Shown: positions 8,384 through 17,076 of the stretch, piece by piece | Position numbering within the stretch: the first letter of the stretch is position 1 | Layout of the letters: each line of letters starts with the position of its first letter | Assembly (NCBI GenBank): GCA_030427705.1 | Contig: JAUIBR010000025.1 | Location: 34,868-98,867, forward strand | Source of the DNA: a bacterium | GTDB taxonomy: Bacteria; Myxococcota_A; Bradymonadia; Bradymonadales; Bradymonadaceae | Length of the DNA stretch: 64,000 bases | Direction of reading: 5' to 3' | Made by a program: the position numbers and the translations under genes | The notes under the pieces: model-generated | The model's database searches: none | Told to the model about the DNA's origin: nothing | The model's input: the letters and a program-made list of their open reading frames with translations, nothing else

Positions 8384-9163
8384 CTACTGACCTAACATCG
8401 TGTTGTTGGTCGGGAAGTTATTGAAGTTGTTGAATTGGTTGTTGAACTGGTTGTTGTAGTCTTCGTCAACCACGACCACGAATGGTGCTGCGCAATAGTA
8501 GGCGGATTCAAAATCCAGCCCGGTTGCGAGTACACATTGCGCGTAATCGATGATCGCGCAGACAAGCGGTGCAACTTCGGTTGGGATTTCGATGCTGTAG
8601 ATTGCTCGACGGCATTCAGAAACCACATAACCAGCTTCGGGACCGCTCACAAACGATGCCGCGAAGTCGCAAAGCTGAGCCAAGTCGCATGAACCACCAC
8701 CGCGAACTGCGGTCGAGAAGTTCAAGGATGCCCGCGTCTCTGCAGAAAAGTTGGTGACAGCCTGTGGCGGCAGGAATGACTGCGACGCACCAATTTGTGC
8801 GCTAAATGCGATCGAGCCGCCGGAAGCTGCACGGAAGCTGTACTGCCCACCGCCAGAAGGAACGTCGAGCTCGTCAAAGACGGACTCAAATTCCATCGCT
8901 GCGTTGGGAAGGACCGGTACAACAACCTCAGTCGGTGCATCTATGCGTTTCGCCCAGTGCCAGCCGTCGACATCATTAAATCCGAACGCATAGCCTTCCG
9001 ACAAATCGACGCTGTCGATGGTCATCACAGGGATCGACATATATTCGGACGGAGCCGAATCACGTTCGATGAGCTGTTGCGTTGTGTGAGTATCGTCTTC
9101 TACGCCGTTGCAGGCTGACAAGAGCAGAGCTGCTGCGGCGATGAGCACAAGTTTGTTACGCAT
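8384..9163 (-). CDS. lipoprotein with Asn/Phe-rich C-terminal tail, unknown function
   Basis: Start at ATG 9163, preceded by GGAG at suitable spacing; the in-frame extension to 9229 is ignored. The 259-residue product has a signal peptide with lipobox LLLSAC (C18). The middle is beta-rich, with Gly/Ser stretches. Seven cysteines sit in the second half, and the last 25 residues are an Asn-rich tail with NNQF/NNF repeats. That tail is unlike the Asn tethers of other lipoproteins here, which sit next to the lipid anchor. It probably sits in the outer membrane. It follows the predicted outer-membrane protein gene by 60 bp on the same strand and ends in the terminator at 8329-8360. No family recognised. 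Confidence 0.8.
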   Translation of the reverse strand: MRNKLVLIAAAALLLSACNGVEDDTHTTQQLIERDSAPSEYMSIPVMTIDSVDLSEGYAFGFNDVDGWHWAKRIDAPTEVVVPVLPNAAMEFESVFDELDVPSGGGQYSFRAASGGSIAFSAQIGASQSFLPPQAVTNFSAETRASLNFSTAVRGGGSCDLAQLCDFAASFVSGPEAGYVVSECRRAIYSIEIPTEVAPLVCAIIDYAQCVLATGLDFESAYYCAAPFVVVVDEDYNNQFNNQFNNFNNFPTNNTMLGQ

Positions 9164-9222
9164 GTTGTCTCCAGAGTGGTAAGTCCATTGTAGCGGCCTT
9201 GCCGCTGAGATCAAAGGTCTCA

Positions 9223-9762
9223 CTACCAATACATCTGCGCGCTGATTCCTGACGTGAAGGTACCGATGGCAAGCGGGTCAACGTCGTTGGGACGAAGCAA
9301 GTCGATGCCGATTCCAGCGTAGCCAGCGATCGAGAAGATGCTGGTGATGAACCACTCAGCGCCGAAACCGCCTGCGACCGAGAGGTCGACAGCGTCATCG
9401 CCAACGCTGGTGATGCCGAAGTTAAGCTGGCCAATCCAGAATGGCGTAATCTCGCTGCCTGGCATCAGGTAGTACTTCAGGACTGGTGCCAAGAGCAGGT
9501 TGAAAACGGTGTCAGCTGGCGCCGTGTCCAGACCGAGTCCGACGTTGAAACCAACGTTTACGTTCGGCGAAAACGCGTAGAAGAAGCCTGCCGTTCCGCC
9601 AGCATATGGGTTTCCACCACCTGGAACGCCAAGTGAGAGGGACATTGCGCCAGCGCGAAGTGGCGTAGAGCCAGATGAAGCTGCTGGTCCCTGTGCGAAC
9701 GCAGGAGCGCTAGCAAAGAGAAGAAATACGAGTGCGAGTAGTGCGATTCGGACGTTCGTCAT
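9223..9762 (-). CDS. predicted outer-membrane protein with signal peptide
   Basis: A 179-residue protein with a clear Sec signal peptide (ending SAPAFAQG, residues 18-25). The mature part is Gly-rich with alternating hydrophobic residues typical of small beta-barrels and ends in a terminal Trp (SAQMYW), as outer-membrane proteins often do. GGAGG stands seven bases before ATG. The upstream minus-strand sequence holds GGGTAAGAT, a plausible -10. It may be co-transcribed with the following lipoprotein gene. Function unknown; a structural or porin-like role is a guess. Confidence 0.75.
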   Translation of the reverse strand: MTNVRIALLALVFLLFASAPAFAQGPAASSGSTPLRAGAMSLSLGVPGGGNPYAGGTAGFFYAFSPNVNVGFNVGLGLDTAPADTVFNLLLAPVLKYYLMPGSEITPFWIGQLNFGITSVGDDAVDLSVAGGFGAEWFITSIFSIAGYAGIGIDLLRPNDVDPLAIGTFTSGISAQMYW

Positions 9763-9860
9763 GATTCAACCTCCATGTTGGGTGTGACGTGCTGTGTTTG
9801 TCCTACACATGGTCACATCTTACCCGGTCTGACGAAGTGTCCAGTTTTTTAGTGTTATCG

Positions 9861-10757
9861 TTACGTTAGAGGGCGTTCGCGAAGGAAACCCGCTAGTTGG
9901 CGGATGGGCTGCGCATGCGGCGATGCCCTGCGGAACAGTAGGCGAAACGAATCGTGAAGCAGGGGGACTTGCGGCAGCAAACGCACAAACTCACCTTCGG
10001 CCAGTTCGTCTTTGATCATGTACTCTGGCAGAACCGCCACGCCCTGACCGGCTCTCACAAACTCTAGAATGGCCGCGCCGGCCCCGCAGAAACGGACCTC
10101 CGAGAATTCCATATCTGGGACGGCAGAGGTCAGATATCGGGTTAGAGGGAGTTCACGATCCACATCAAAGAGTGTGTGGTTTCGGGCATCTTGCGGTTTT
10201 CGAAAGGGGTTGGCGTCGAGCAGGCTCGCGCTTGCCGTGAACACATAATCTTCGCGGTGCAGGAACTCGGCATCCCAGTCTGCGTTTGCGACTGGAGCGC
10301 TCGTAATCACCGCGTCCACGCGACCGACTGACAATTGCTGCAGGATGTCCGGTCCTGAACCAAAGTACGTTTGGATCGTCCAGTGGGGCCGCAAGATTGA
10401 CAACTCAATGATCGACGGCATCAGCCACGACATTCCAAGTTCAAAGCGGGTCCCCAGGGTAAAGGCCGCGGGGAGTTGGCTGTCGTCGTGGACACTCGTT
10501 TTGCACGTACCGGCCATATCCAAGAGCTGTTGCGCCTGTGGAAGAAGGCGCAATCCGGCTTCGGTCAACTCAACCCGACGGGTTGTTCGATGAAACAACT
10601 CCGCATCAAGCTGTTCTTCGAGCTGCTTGATGCGTTGACCGAACGCCGTCGGGGTAATCGCCAGTTCTTGTGCGGCGCGGCTGAAATTCAGGTGGTCCGC
10701 AGCCGACACAAAACACTGGAGATTCTCGACGGATGGATAATGGCCGATTCCGATCAT
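9861..10757 (-). CDS. LysR-family transcriptional regulator
   Basis: A 298-residue LTTR. The N-terminal winged helix-turn-helix is typical (ENLQCFVSAADHLNFSRAAQ, then ITPTAFGQRIKQLEEQL and ELFHRTTRRVELTEAG), followed by the periplasmic-binding-protein-like effector domain (about 90-298). The start codon overlaps the stop of the beta-propeller lipoprotein gene (ATGA), which is unusual because LysR genes are more often divergent from their targets. The regulator is therefore probably produced from the promoter in front of that lipoprotein gene and may autoregulate it; a 9-bp dyad at 12289-12313 is a candidate site. Effector unknown. Confidence 0.95.
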   Translation of the reverse strand: MIGIGHYPSVENLQCFVSAADHLNFSRAAQELAITPTAFGQRIKQLEEQLDAELFHRTTRRVELTEAGLRLLPQAQQLLDMAGTCKTSVHDDSQLPAAFTLGTRFELGMSWLMPSIIELSILRPHWTIQTYFGSGPDILQQLSVGRVDAVITSAPVANADWDAEFLHREDYVFTASASLLDANPFRKPQDARNHTLFDVDRELPLTRYLTSAVPDMEFSEVRFCGAGAAILEFVRAGQGVAVLPEYMIKDELAEGEFVRLLPQVPLLHDSFRLLFRRASPHAQPIRQLAGFLRERPLT

Positions 10758-12205
10758 TGACCTTCTTGCGGGAAAACGGTGACTTGGGTTTGGGCGAATC
10801 CCGTCGAAACTCCGTCGTCGACTTCAACGATGATCTCGTATTCTCCGGGTTGTTGTACGTACCAGTTGAACTCGCGCTCACCGGCCGCGTGGCCCATGAA
10901 TTCGCCATTCACCATGAAACGGTGGGCGTGAAACTCGATATGGCCGACGTGGGTGGCAACAAACGTCAAAGACTCACCGGCCGTTGCCGTTTCTGGGCCT
11001 TCAAGGATGATGGTCAACACGCCTTCGTTTCGCTGGCGTTCGACATCGCAGCCAAACATCGCCGCGCCATACTCGGTGCCGACGGCCAGTTCGTTGCCCG
11101 AGTTCGAGAAGGCGAGCAGCGCGGGTGCGTAGGTTCGATCCGCTTCCCATTCCACCTCAACCTCCGGCAGTTCAAGTGAAATCGACTCGCTACCATCCGT
11201 CACAATGACTTGTAGGTCTTTGTCGACAAACGCGATTAGTTTCCCATCCGGTGATACCGCAACAGGCGAGACGGCATGCGGCGGAGCGTAGGTCATTTCG
11301 TTGACCATGGCGTGGCCTACTTCCCAAGCGTCAACTTCTGTCAGGTCATCCAAATCCGTAATGACGAGGCGCCCGTCCAAGCCGGTCGTGATTACTCGAT
11401 TGGTTCCGGGGATTAGCTCGGTTGTCAGCAGCGCCTCTCGGTTACCCCATTCGTTATCGGATGGGGTATGGACTGACTTGCTGCGAAGCTCTCCTGTTGT
11501 TTCATCGTAGACATTGATGGTGCCTTGCAATGCCAGACCGATAACAACTCGCCCAGCTTCATCGAACATCACATCTGGGCCATTGCCGTATTGAATGCAA
11601 TTGCTGGCCGCGATTTCAATCGTGTCGGTCAGCTGCAGGTCAGGTCCAAATAGATGCAGTTTCGTCGAGCCTTCCTCGTCGTATGTGCAGGACACAGCAG
11701 CCGCAGCCATTCCGTCCTGTCGAAGCGCTGCACCGGCCCAGTAGTGTAGTTCCAACGGGTTTTCGAATCGGCTCAGGACGCGCCCCGAGACCGTGCTCAC
11801 AATCTCAAGTGGCCCATGGTTCTCGAAGCGAACCGCGCGGTCCCAACTTCCATCAAAGCCGTCGGTGCGACCGACCGATGGTGACATGATCTCGCCATCA
11901 TGAGCCGAGAACATGATGCCCATACCCTGCATTTCGTCGGCGCGGAGCAACAGGCCATCGTTCGGCGAAAACGCAAACTCGGCAGGGTCGAGCCACCATC
12001 GATAATCTTGCGCAACCCATTTCAACTGGGCGTCACACGCCAAGAATTCAGATTCAGGAGTCGTGACGGGTTTATCCGGGGAGTCCTGAATGGGTTCTAG
12101 TACCCAGGGACTCTTCGATTCCGTTTCGTCGGGAAGGTTCTCGGTCGCCACGCACCCCATCGTAAGGGTGCAAGCAAGTGCAATTGCGGTCGATACAGAT
12201 TTCAT
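10754..12205 (-). CDS. lipoprotein with beta-propeller-like repeats and C-terminal Ig/PKD-like domain
   Basis: A 483-residue lipoprotein (lipobox LTMGC, C18; GGAGG six bases before ATG). The central part has repeated blade-like units (TELIPGTNRVITTGLDGRLV, AVSPDGKLIAFVDKDLQVIV, ALLAFSNSGNELAVGTEYGA) like WD40/quinoprotein-type propellers. The last 80 residues form an Ig-like fold (ILEGPETATAGESLTFVATH). It likely mediates protein-protein contacts at the envelope. It is the first gene of a two-gene unit with the LysR regulator. No catalytic residues noted; quinone cofactor binding cannot be judged. Confidence 0.82.
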   Translation of the reverse strand: MKSVSTAIALACTLTMGCVATENLPDETESKSPWVLEPIQDSPDKPVTTPESEFLACDAQLKWVAQDYRWWLDPAEFAFSPNDGLLLRADEMQGMGIMFSAHDGEIMSPSVGRTDGFDGSWDRAVRFENHGPLEIVSTVSGRVLSRFENPLELHYWAGAALRQDGMAAAAVSCTYDEEGSTKLHLFGPDLQLTDTIEIAASNCIQYGNGPDVMFDEAGRVVIGLALQGTINVYDETTGELRSKSVHTPSDNEWGNREALLTTELIPGTNRVITTGLDGRLVITDLDDLTEVDAWEVGHAMVNEMTYAPPHAVSPVAVSPDGKLIAFVDKDLQVIVTDGSESISLELPEVEVEWEADRTYAPALLAFSNSGNELAVGTEYGAAMFGCDVERQRNEGVLTIILEGPETATAGESLTFVATHVGHIEFHAHRFMVNGEFMGHAAGEREFNWYVQQPGEYEIIVEVDDGVSTGFAQTQVTVFPQEGQ

Positions 12206-12275
12206 TTCAAGCCTCCAGCGGCACGTCTTCGTTATGAAAACACGCTAGCGACCGCTGGTACTGAATTAAATCTGT

Positions 12276-12313
12276 ATTATCCGCAGATGATTATCAAGTT
12301 TTGATTGATAATC
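12276..12313 (-). promoter_or_regulatory. putative promoter with upstream dyad for the lipoprotein-LysR unit
   Basis: Minus strand TGCGGATAAT (12285-12276) looks like an extended -10. Just upstream, where a -35 would lie, is a perfect 9-bp inverted repeat GATTATCAA-N7-TTGATAATC (12289-12313). This geometry suggests an activator or repressor site, possibly for the LysR protein encoded in the same unit. It could alternatively act as a weak AT-rich terminator for the gene ending at 12318, but no T tract follows. Confidence 0.5.
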
Positions 12314-12317
12314 GAAC

Positions 12318-13697
12318 TTATGGCGTTTGAGTGGTGACCGCTGCGCGCATCATCATGATGTGAATATTGCAGCGGTAGAAGTCTGTTGCTGCCGCCAGCG
12401 CAGGTGTCAGGGTGAATTGGAATGTGTCGTTGTTTTCAACGAGAGCGACGTCCACATCAGCGGCAAATGCACCGACGTTGTCCTGTCCGAGCTGTACGAT
12501 GTCCTCGGCAGCAGTCGCCCCGGCCGTGACAAGCTCAAACGGGTGGTTCGGATATGCCTCGTTGATGACTTCGTAGCGCCAGGTTTCGTTGAGCGTGAAC
12601 GTGGGATTGTCAGCTGCGGTGTCACTGATCCAAGCCTCGTATCGTGCCGGGGTGGCTTCGACGATATTGAATCCCGTGTTTCCGTTGGCTTGGACGCGGA
12701 ATTGAACGTCGGGTGTACCGGCAGCGACGGTCACCGTGTAGCTGGTGACGAGGTCGGCGCCTTGTCCATCTTGGGCCACCGCGTCTTCGGTTGCGGTACC
12801 GAACGTGAAGTTGCCGTCCGCGGGCATATCGACGTGTAGCGAGGCATGGAGTGTTTCCTGGTCGACCGCGGGGCGGCTCAACCCAACTTCGATGTCGGAC
12901 AAGGTTCCAACAGGCACGGCAGTTTGGCCGAGCACAGCGCCGGGCTGGCCGCCATTGTCTTCCCGAATCACGACCCAACCAGCGACCTGCGAGAAGCCAC
13001 TATTTGCGATAGCGAGCGTCGTGATTGTTGCGGTTTGGTCGTTCACCGTGAATGTGTTGTCCGGCGTGCCTTGGATGGCAGTAAACCTTGGTGCGACCAG
13101 CTTCCCGTCATTGTCCAACATCGGTCGGTCTTCAGTCTGGTCGTCCGGGAACGTGAAGTCGTTGTCGGTTGGGTCTTCGCGATGGAGGATAGCGAATAGC
13201 ATCTCGTTTTCGGTCGCTTCGCGATCCAATGAAACGGTGATGTCCATCGTTTCACCTTCAGTAACCGCGATGAATCCAATGACATCGCCGAACGAGCCAT
13301 TGTCTTCTTCGTGAATCGCCAGCCATCCGGCGGCGGGCGACACAACCCGGGCAATAAGCACTTCGTCACGTGGGTCCGGCGTCTGGTCGTTGACCTCAAC
13401 CACCGGATTTACGCGATTCATGTTGTTGCTGTTGTTCGAGTTGTTGCTGTTATTCGAGTTGTTGCTGTTGTTCGAATTATTGCTGTTATTCGAGTTGTTC
13501 GAATTGTTGCTGTTGTTCGAGTTATTGAGGTTGTTGAGGTTATTAACGTTATTGACGTTATTGACGTTGTTGACGTTGTTGACGTTATTAACGTTGTTGG
13601 CGTTGTTGGAATTGTTGGCGTTGTTTGACGATTCGTCGTCAGAACAGCCGATAACAAGCGCAAGAGCGCACACCAGTGCAAGGCATTGAAGCTTCAT
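12318..13697 (-). CDS. lipoprotein with two DUF7282-like domains and a cupredoxin-like C-terminus
   Basis: A 459-residue lipoprotein (lipobox LVIGC, C18; AAGGA before ATG). Residues about 25-92 are an extreme Asn-rich tether (NNV, NNL and NNS triplets). Two homologous domains follow, each with a V-x-x-G-W-(L/V)-(A/V)-I-(H/R)-E-x-x-x-G pattern (SPAAGWLAIHEEDNGSFGDV and VAGWVVIREDNGGQPGAV), matching what I recall as DUF7282. The C-terminal 110 residues resemble a blue-copper domain: a His in YPNHPFEL, then FYRCNIHIMMM supplying Cys, His and Met in the order expected for type-1 copper. A surface electron-transfer or copper role is inferred. Confidence 0.82.
   Translation of the reverse strand: MKLQCLALVCALALVIGCSDDESSNNANNSNNANNVNNVNNVNNVNNVNNVNNLNNLNNSNNSNNSNNSNNSNNSNNSNNSNNSNNSNNSNNMNRVNPVVEVNDQTPDPRDEVLIARVVSPAAGWLAIHEEDNGSFGDVIGFIAVTEGETMDITVSLDREATENEMLFAILHREDPTDNDFTFPDDQTEDRPMLDNDGKLVAPRFTAIQGTPDNTFTVNDQTATITTLAIANSGFSQVAGWVVIREDNGGQPGAVLGQTAVPVGTLSDIEVGLSRPAVDQETLHASLHVDMPADGNFTFGTATEDAVAQDGQGADLVTSYTVTVAAGTPDVQFRVQANGNTGFNIVEATPARYEAWISDTAADNPTFTLNETWRYEVINEAYPNHPFELVTAGATAAEDIVQLGQDNVGAFAADVDVALVENNDTFQFTLTPALAAATDFYRCNIHIMMMRAAVTTQTP
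13422..13624 (-). repeat. long array of imperfect 9-bp repeats encoding (NNX)n
   Basis: Roughly 22 consecutive 9-bp units (AAC-AAY-GTC-type for NNV, AAY-AAC-TCG-type for NNS) encode the tether of the cupredoxin-like lipoprotein. Neighbouring units are often identical, which favours slippage or unequal crossing-over while keeping frame. It is the longest such array in the window. Confidence 0.88.
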
Positions 13698-13852
13698 TGG
13701 AAATCCTTCGATTCGTTTAGCAATGCCTTGTTATACGCACTTCGCGGTCCGTGATAAACCACTTTGTTCGAATCATACTGATGTCTAGGAATTTCGGGAC
13801 CGAGGCGCTAGGGTGTCGGACCTTGACGTGATTTGAATCTGAAGGAGCAAGA

Positions 13853-15616
13853 ATGTCATTTCGGCATGGTGGAGACATCGTTGGAGAGAAACTCGCTGAG
13901 CGCGGGATTACCCATATCTTCACCCTTTGTGGTGGTCATATTTCGCCAATTTTGGTTGGCGCCAAGAAGAATGGGGTACAGGTGGTCGATGTTCGTGACG
14001 AAGCGACATCGGTTTTCGCTGCTGACGCCTACGCCCGGATGACTGGACTACCTGGTGTTGCTGCGGTGACCGCGGGTCCGGGTGTCACCAATACGGTCAC
14101 GGCCGTGAAGAATGCCCAGATGGCACAGTCTCCGGTGGTGATTTTTGGTGGGGCAACACCGACGATTCTTCGTGGTCGCGGTGCGCTTCAGGACATCGAT
14201 CAGATGACGTTGATGGAACCACTCACCAAGTGGACCACCCGCATTACCACCGTCAAAGCGCTAGGACCGGCGGTTCAGAAAGCCTTCGATATTGCACAAG
14301 AAGGTGTGCCTGGACCTGTCTTCATCGAGGTCCCCGTCGACCTTCTATATCCAGAAGAGATCGTAAAAGAGTGGTATATTAAGGAGAGTGGTGTTGAGAA
14401 CGCCTCGGGGCTGCCCGCGAAGGCGCTTGGTTTGTACCTGAAAGGACACCTCGCCCGACAATTCCACCAGCCTCATATCGAAGTTGATTTGGAGCTTCCG
14501 CAGCCCTCGTTCTCGTTCCAAAAGGACGCGGAAGACGAGGTGGAGCGTGCGGCAGAGGCAGTTCGCAAAGCGAAGCGGCCAGTCCTCGTTTTGGGAAGTC
14601 AGACGCTTGTGAACATGACGGATGAGCGTGCGAATGAACTCGCCGAGAGCATCACAGCGCTTGGGATTCCGACGTTCTTAGGTGGGATGAGCCGTGGTCT
14701 TTTGGGGGCGGACAGCGATATTCAGTTCCGTCACAAGCGGACGAACGCACTGAAAGAGGCTGATGTGGTCATCATCGCCGGATTCCCGTTTGATTTCCGG
14801 CTGGGTTACGGTCGCAAAATCAGCTCGAAAGCGACGTTGATTGCCGCGAACTTGAGTTCGGTCGACCTTCGAAAGAACCGTCGTCCAGACATCGGGTTAC
14901 TGCAGCATCCTGGTGAGTTCTTGATTGAGCTTTCCAAACGAACCGATGGCCGCAAGGACTCGTGGGATTCATGGTTTGGAAAGCTGCGTGACCGCGAGGA
15001 AGCTCGCGATGCAGAGATCGAGGAACAAGCAAAGGACACGAACGACGAAGGGTTGGTCAATCCGTTGGACTTCTTCCTGCGTTTGGAAGAGAAGCTCGAC
15101 GATGACTCCGTCCTGATCGTCGATGGTGGCGACTTCGTCGCGACGGCGTCGTACATCTTGCGACCTCGCAAGCCGTTGTCTTGGCTTGACCCAGGCGTAT
15201 TCGGCACGTTGGGCGTGGGCGGTGGATTTGCTGTTGGAGCAGCATCGGTGCGCCCAGACGACGAAATCTGGTTGCTGTACGGCGATGGCTCTTCTGGCTA
15301 CAGCATCGCCGAATTCGACACCTATATCCGCATGGGTTTCGCTCCGATTGCGGTCATCGGAACAGACGGCGCGTGGGCGCAGATTGCTCGCGAACAGGTT
15401 GAAATCCTAGGGGACGATGTGGCCACGACGCTCTTGCGGTCGGACTATCACACCGTTGCCGAGGGTTATGGCGGAAAGGGTATCCTGGTCACCTCACCGG
15501 ATGAAATCGATGGTGCCATCGCGGAGGCCAAGAAGTTGGCAAAGGCCGGGACGCCGGTGTGTATCAATGTTCACATCGCGAAGAGTGACTTCCGAAAGGG
15601 TTCTATTTCTATGTGA
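13853..15616 (+). CDS. thiamine pyrophosphate-dependent enzyme (acetolactate synthase/ILVBL-like)
   Basis: A 587-residue enzyme of the acetohydroxyacid synthase superfamily, with AGGAG seven bases before ATG. The N-terminal PYR domain has the catalytic Glu in [16 protein letters not shown] (E50) and the [10 protein letters not shown] loop. The C-terminal PP domain has YGDGSSGYS, which starts the ThDP/Mg motif and ends in GTDGAWAQ rather than the usual NN. This GYSIAEFDT...DGAWAQ arrangement resembles the eukaryotic ILVBL/2-hydroxyacyl-CoA lyase-type branch more than true IlvB. No small subunit gene is nearby, so branched-chain amino acid synthesis is unlikely. Probable C-C lyase or ligase; substrate unknown. 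Confidence 0.9.
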   Translation: MSFRHGGDIVGEKLAERGITHIFTLCGGHISPILVGAKKNGVQVVDVRDEATSVFAADAYARMTGLPGVAAVTAGPGVTNTVTAVKNAQMAQSPVVIFGGATPTILRGRGALQDIDQMTLMEPLTKWTTRITTVKALGPAVQKAFDIAQEGVPGPVFIEVPVDLLYPEEIVKEWYIKESGVENASGLPAKALGLYLKGHLARQFHQPHIEVDLELPQPSFSFQKDAEDEVERAAEAVRKAKRPVLVLGSQTLVNMTDERANELAESITALGIPTFLGGMSRGLLGADSDIQFRHKRTNALKEADVVIIAGFPFDFRLGYGRKISSKATLIAANLSSVDLRKNRRPDIGLLQHPGEFLIELSKRTDGRKDSWDSWFGKLRDREEARDAEIEEQAKDTNDEGLVNPLDFFLRLEEKLDDDSVLIVDGGDFVATASYILRPRKPLSWLDPGVFGTLGVGGGFAVGAASVRPDDEIWLLYGDGSSGYSIAEFDTYIRMGFAPIAVIGTDGAWAQIAREQVEILGDDVATTLLRSDYHTVAEGYGGKGILVTSPDEIDGAIAEAKKLAKAGTPVCINVHIAKSDFRKGSISM

Positions 15617-15630
15617 GCTCGCTGCGCTCG

Positions 15631-15700
15631 CGGCTATTGAGCGCCTTCGGCGCGGCTATTGAGCGCCTTCGGCGCGGCTATTGAGCGCCTTCGGCGCGGC
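15631..15700. repeat. three perfect 22-bp tandem repeats between convergent genes
   Basis: CGGCTATTGAGCGCCTTCGG plus CG is repeated three times (15631-15652, 15653-15674, 15675-15696) with a partial fourth. Each unit contains the hairpin GCGCC-TTC-GGCGC. The array lies between the stop of the TPP-enzyme gene and the GDPD gene, and supplies the last codons and stop of the latter. Confidence 0.9.
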
Positions 15701-16654
15701 AAGGTCTGGGCGGTCGGTGATGATGCCGTCCACACCCATCTCGGTCAGTTCTTTCATTCGATCGGGGTCGTTCACCGTCCAAGGGATGACGAGCATGCCG
15801 GCTTCGTGCGCGCGTTTCAGGGTCGTTGGGGTCACCAGCGTGTGACGAGGCGACCAGATGTCCGCGCCCTTTTTCGCAAGCTCCTCGAGATTGCCGGTTT
15901 CCTTTTCCAATGCGGCCAGCCGCAGTTTCGGACTCAATGTCTTTGCAGCCCAGATGGAGCGATGATCAAAGCTCTGCAGGATGACGCGGGACTCCAGCCC
16001 ATGCTCCTTGATGACCGTGCCGACCGCTCTTTCGAACGGCCCAGGTGCGACACCATCAAACTGATCGCCAATGAACTCAGGGTTCTCGGGCTTTCGTTTG
16101 GTTTCGATATTGAATTCGATTCGCTTCGCGTTGAGCCGTTGACTCTCGGATTTGTTCGGGTCTTCGGAGTACGCCTGCACGAACCGGAAGAACGTATCTA
16201 GAGTCACAATCCCGTAGTTTCCGTCGATGGCGACCTGATTAGGAAACCGTTCTGGGTCAGGATTTAAGCGGCAATCGAGCTTCGCAAGGGTTTCAGATTC
16301 GATGTTTCGAATGGCTGATGTTGTGGTCCCTTCTTTCGTGGGTGACGGCGTGACTCCCGAAGCTCCTGCGGCACATTTGGAGGCGCGTACGTGCGCGTCG
16401 TGCCAAACAACCGGTTTCCCATCTTTGGAGAAATGGAGGTCGAGTTCCAGGACGTCGACCTCCAAATCGAGCGCTCGCTCGAAGCTTGGAAGGGTGTTCT
16501 CTGGAACCAAACCACGTGCGCCTCGATGCCCTTGGATTTGTGCCTTTTTTTCGGTTTTCTTTTGAATTGCAGTGGTTTGCGAGTTCCTATGAGGAACTTC
16601 TAAGTTACTCGAACTGCATGCGGTGAGGAGTAGGACTGGGATGAGTCGCTTCAT
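15656..16654 (-). CDS. glycerophosphodiester phosphodiesterase lipoprotein
   Basis: A 332-residue lipoprotein (lipobox LLLTAC, C13) with a GDPD TIM-barrel: HRGARGLVPENT (H43, R44, E52), ELDLHFSKDG (E70, D72) and VVWHD (H85), then PWTVNDPDRM and DGIITDRP near the end. It hydrolyses glycerophosphodiesters to glycerol-3-phosphate plus alcohol, probably in the periplasm. Residues 14-40 form a Lys/Thr-rich linker in which a copy of the dispersed element encodes PHRNSQTT. The C-terminal residues ALNSRAEGAQ are encoded by the 22-bp repeat array. The start overlaps the stop of the small upstream lipoprotein gene (ATGA). Confidence 0.93.
   Translation of the reverse strand: MKRLIPVLLLTACSSSNLEVPHRNSQTTAIQKKTEKKAQIQGHRGARGLVPENTLPSFERALDLEVDVLELDLHFSKDGKPVVWHDAHVRASKCAAGASGVTPSPTKEGTTTSAIRNIESETLAKLDCRLNPDPERFPNQVAIDGNYGIVTLDTFFRFVQAYSEDPNKSESQRLNAKRIEFNIETKRKPENPEFIGDQFDGVAPGPFERAVGTVIKEHGLESRVILQSFDHRSIWAAKTLSPKLRLAALEKETGNLEELAKKGADIWSPRHTLVTPTTLKRAHEAGMLVIPWTVNDPDRMKELTEMGVDGIITDRPDLAAPKALNSRAEGAQ
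16570..16595 (-). repeat. dispersed element copy B (long form)
   Basis: 26 bp identical to copy A at 7782-7807, with a full GTTCCT-ATG-AGGAAC palindrome (the final AAC extends just past the shared block). Located in the linker of the GDPD lipoprotein. Confidence 0.8.
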
Positions 16655-16914
16655 CCATCGGCACCGTCATCGGCGTCCATGGACGCATCGGTGGCGTCGA
16701 GATCGGCGTCTGCATCCGTTGGCATATCCGCGTCAGTTGCCATGTCTCCAAGATCGGGGACTTCTTCGGGAGGAACGCAGACGTCCTGGTAGCACGCTTG
16801 GGACGCACATTCGCCGTTTCGTGCGCAGGGTTCACCGTTAGGAATTCCGACCCACAGACCGGGATCGGTACATCCGGTAACGATCAGAGCGATGATGGCA
16901 AACCAGTTCTTCAT
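16651..16914 (-). CDS. small Cys-containing lipoprotein with Asp-rich tail
   Basis: An 87-residue product from ATG 16914: signal peptide with lipobox (LIVTGC), a short Cys-rich segment (CARNGECASQACYQDVC), then an Asp/Ala/Met-rich acidic tail (TDADADLDATDASMDADDG). An alternative TTG start at 16950 would lengthen the n-region; neither has a good Shine-Dalgarno. It precedes the GDPD lipoprotein gene with an ATGA junction and is probably in the same operon. The acidic tail might bind Ca2+ or act as a spacer; this is a guess. Confidence 0.72.
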   Translation of the reverse strand: MKNWFAIIALIVTGCTDPGLWVGIPNGEPCARNGECASQACYQDVCVPPEEVPDLGDMATDADMPTDADADLDATDASMDADDGADG

Positions 16915-17076
16915 GACACATGTTTTACGGGTTCGAGCTCGGTTGAACAACGGGCAGTTTGACGATCATGTTAAATCTGCAAAAAGTCGGAAAATTGACC
17001 TTTACACTGAACGGGTGTTCTGTATTCTTGCCCAGAATTCAATGCTCGGGGAAGAGCACAATTAAGGGAGAAAACT

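Noticed and set aside
13311..13689. Valine- and leucine-rich plus-strand frames that look like membrane proteins
   Set aside because: They are the antisense reading of the Asn-codon repeat array, which gives artificial V/L runs.
15631..15700. Possible CRISPR array
   Set aside because: The repeats are directly tandem without spacers and no cas gene is present.
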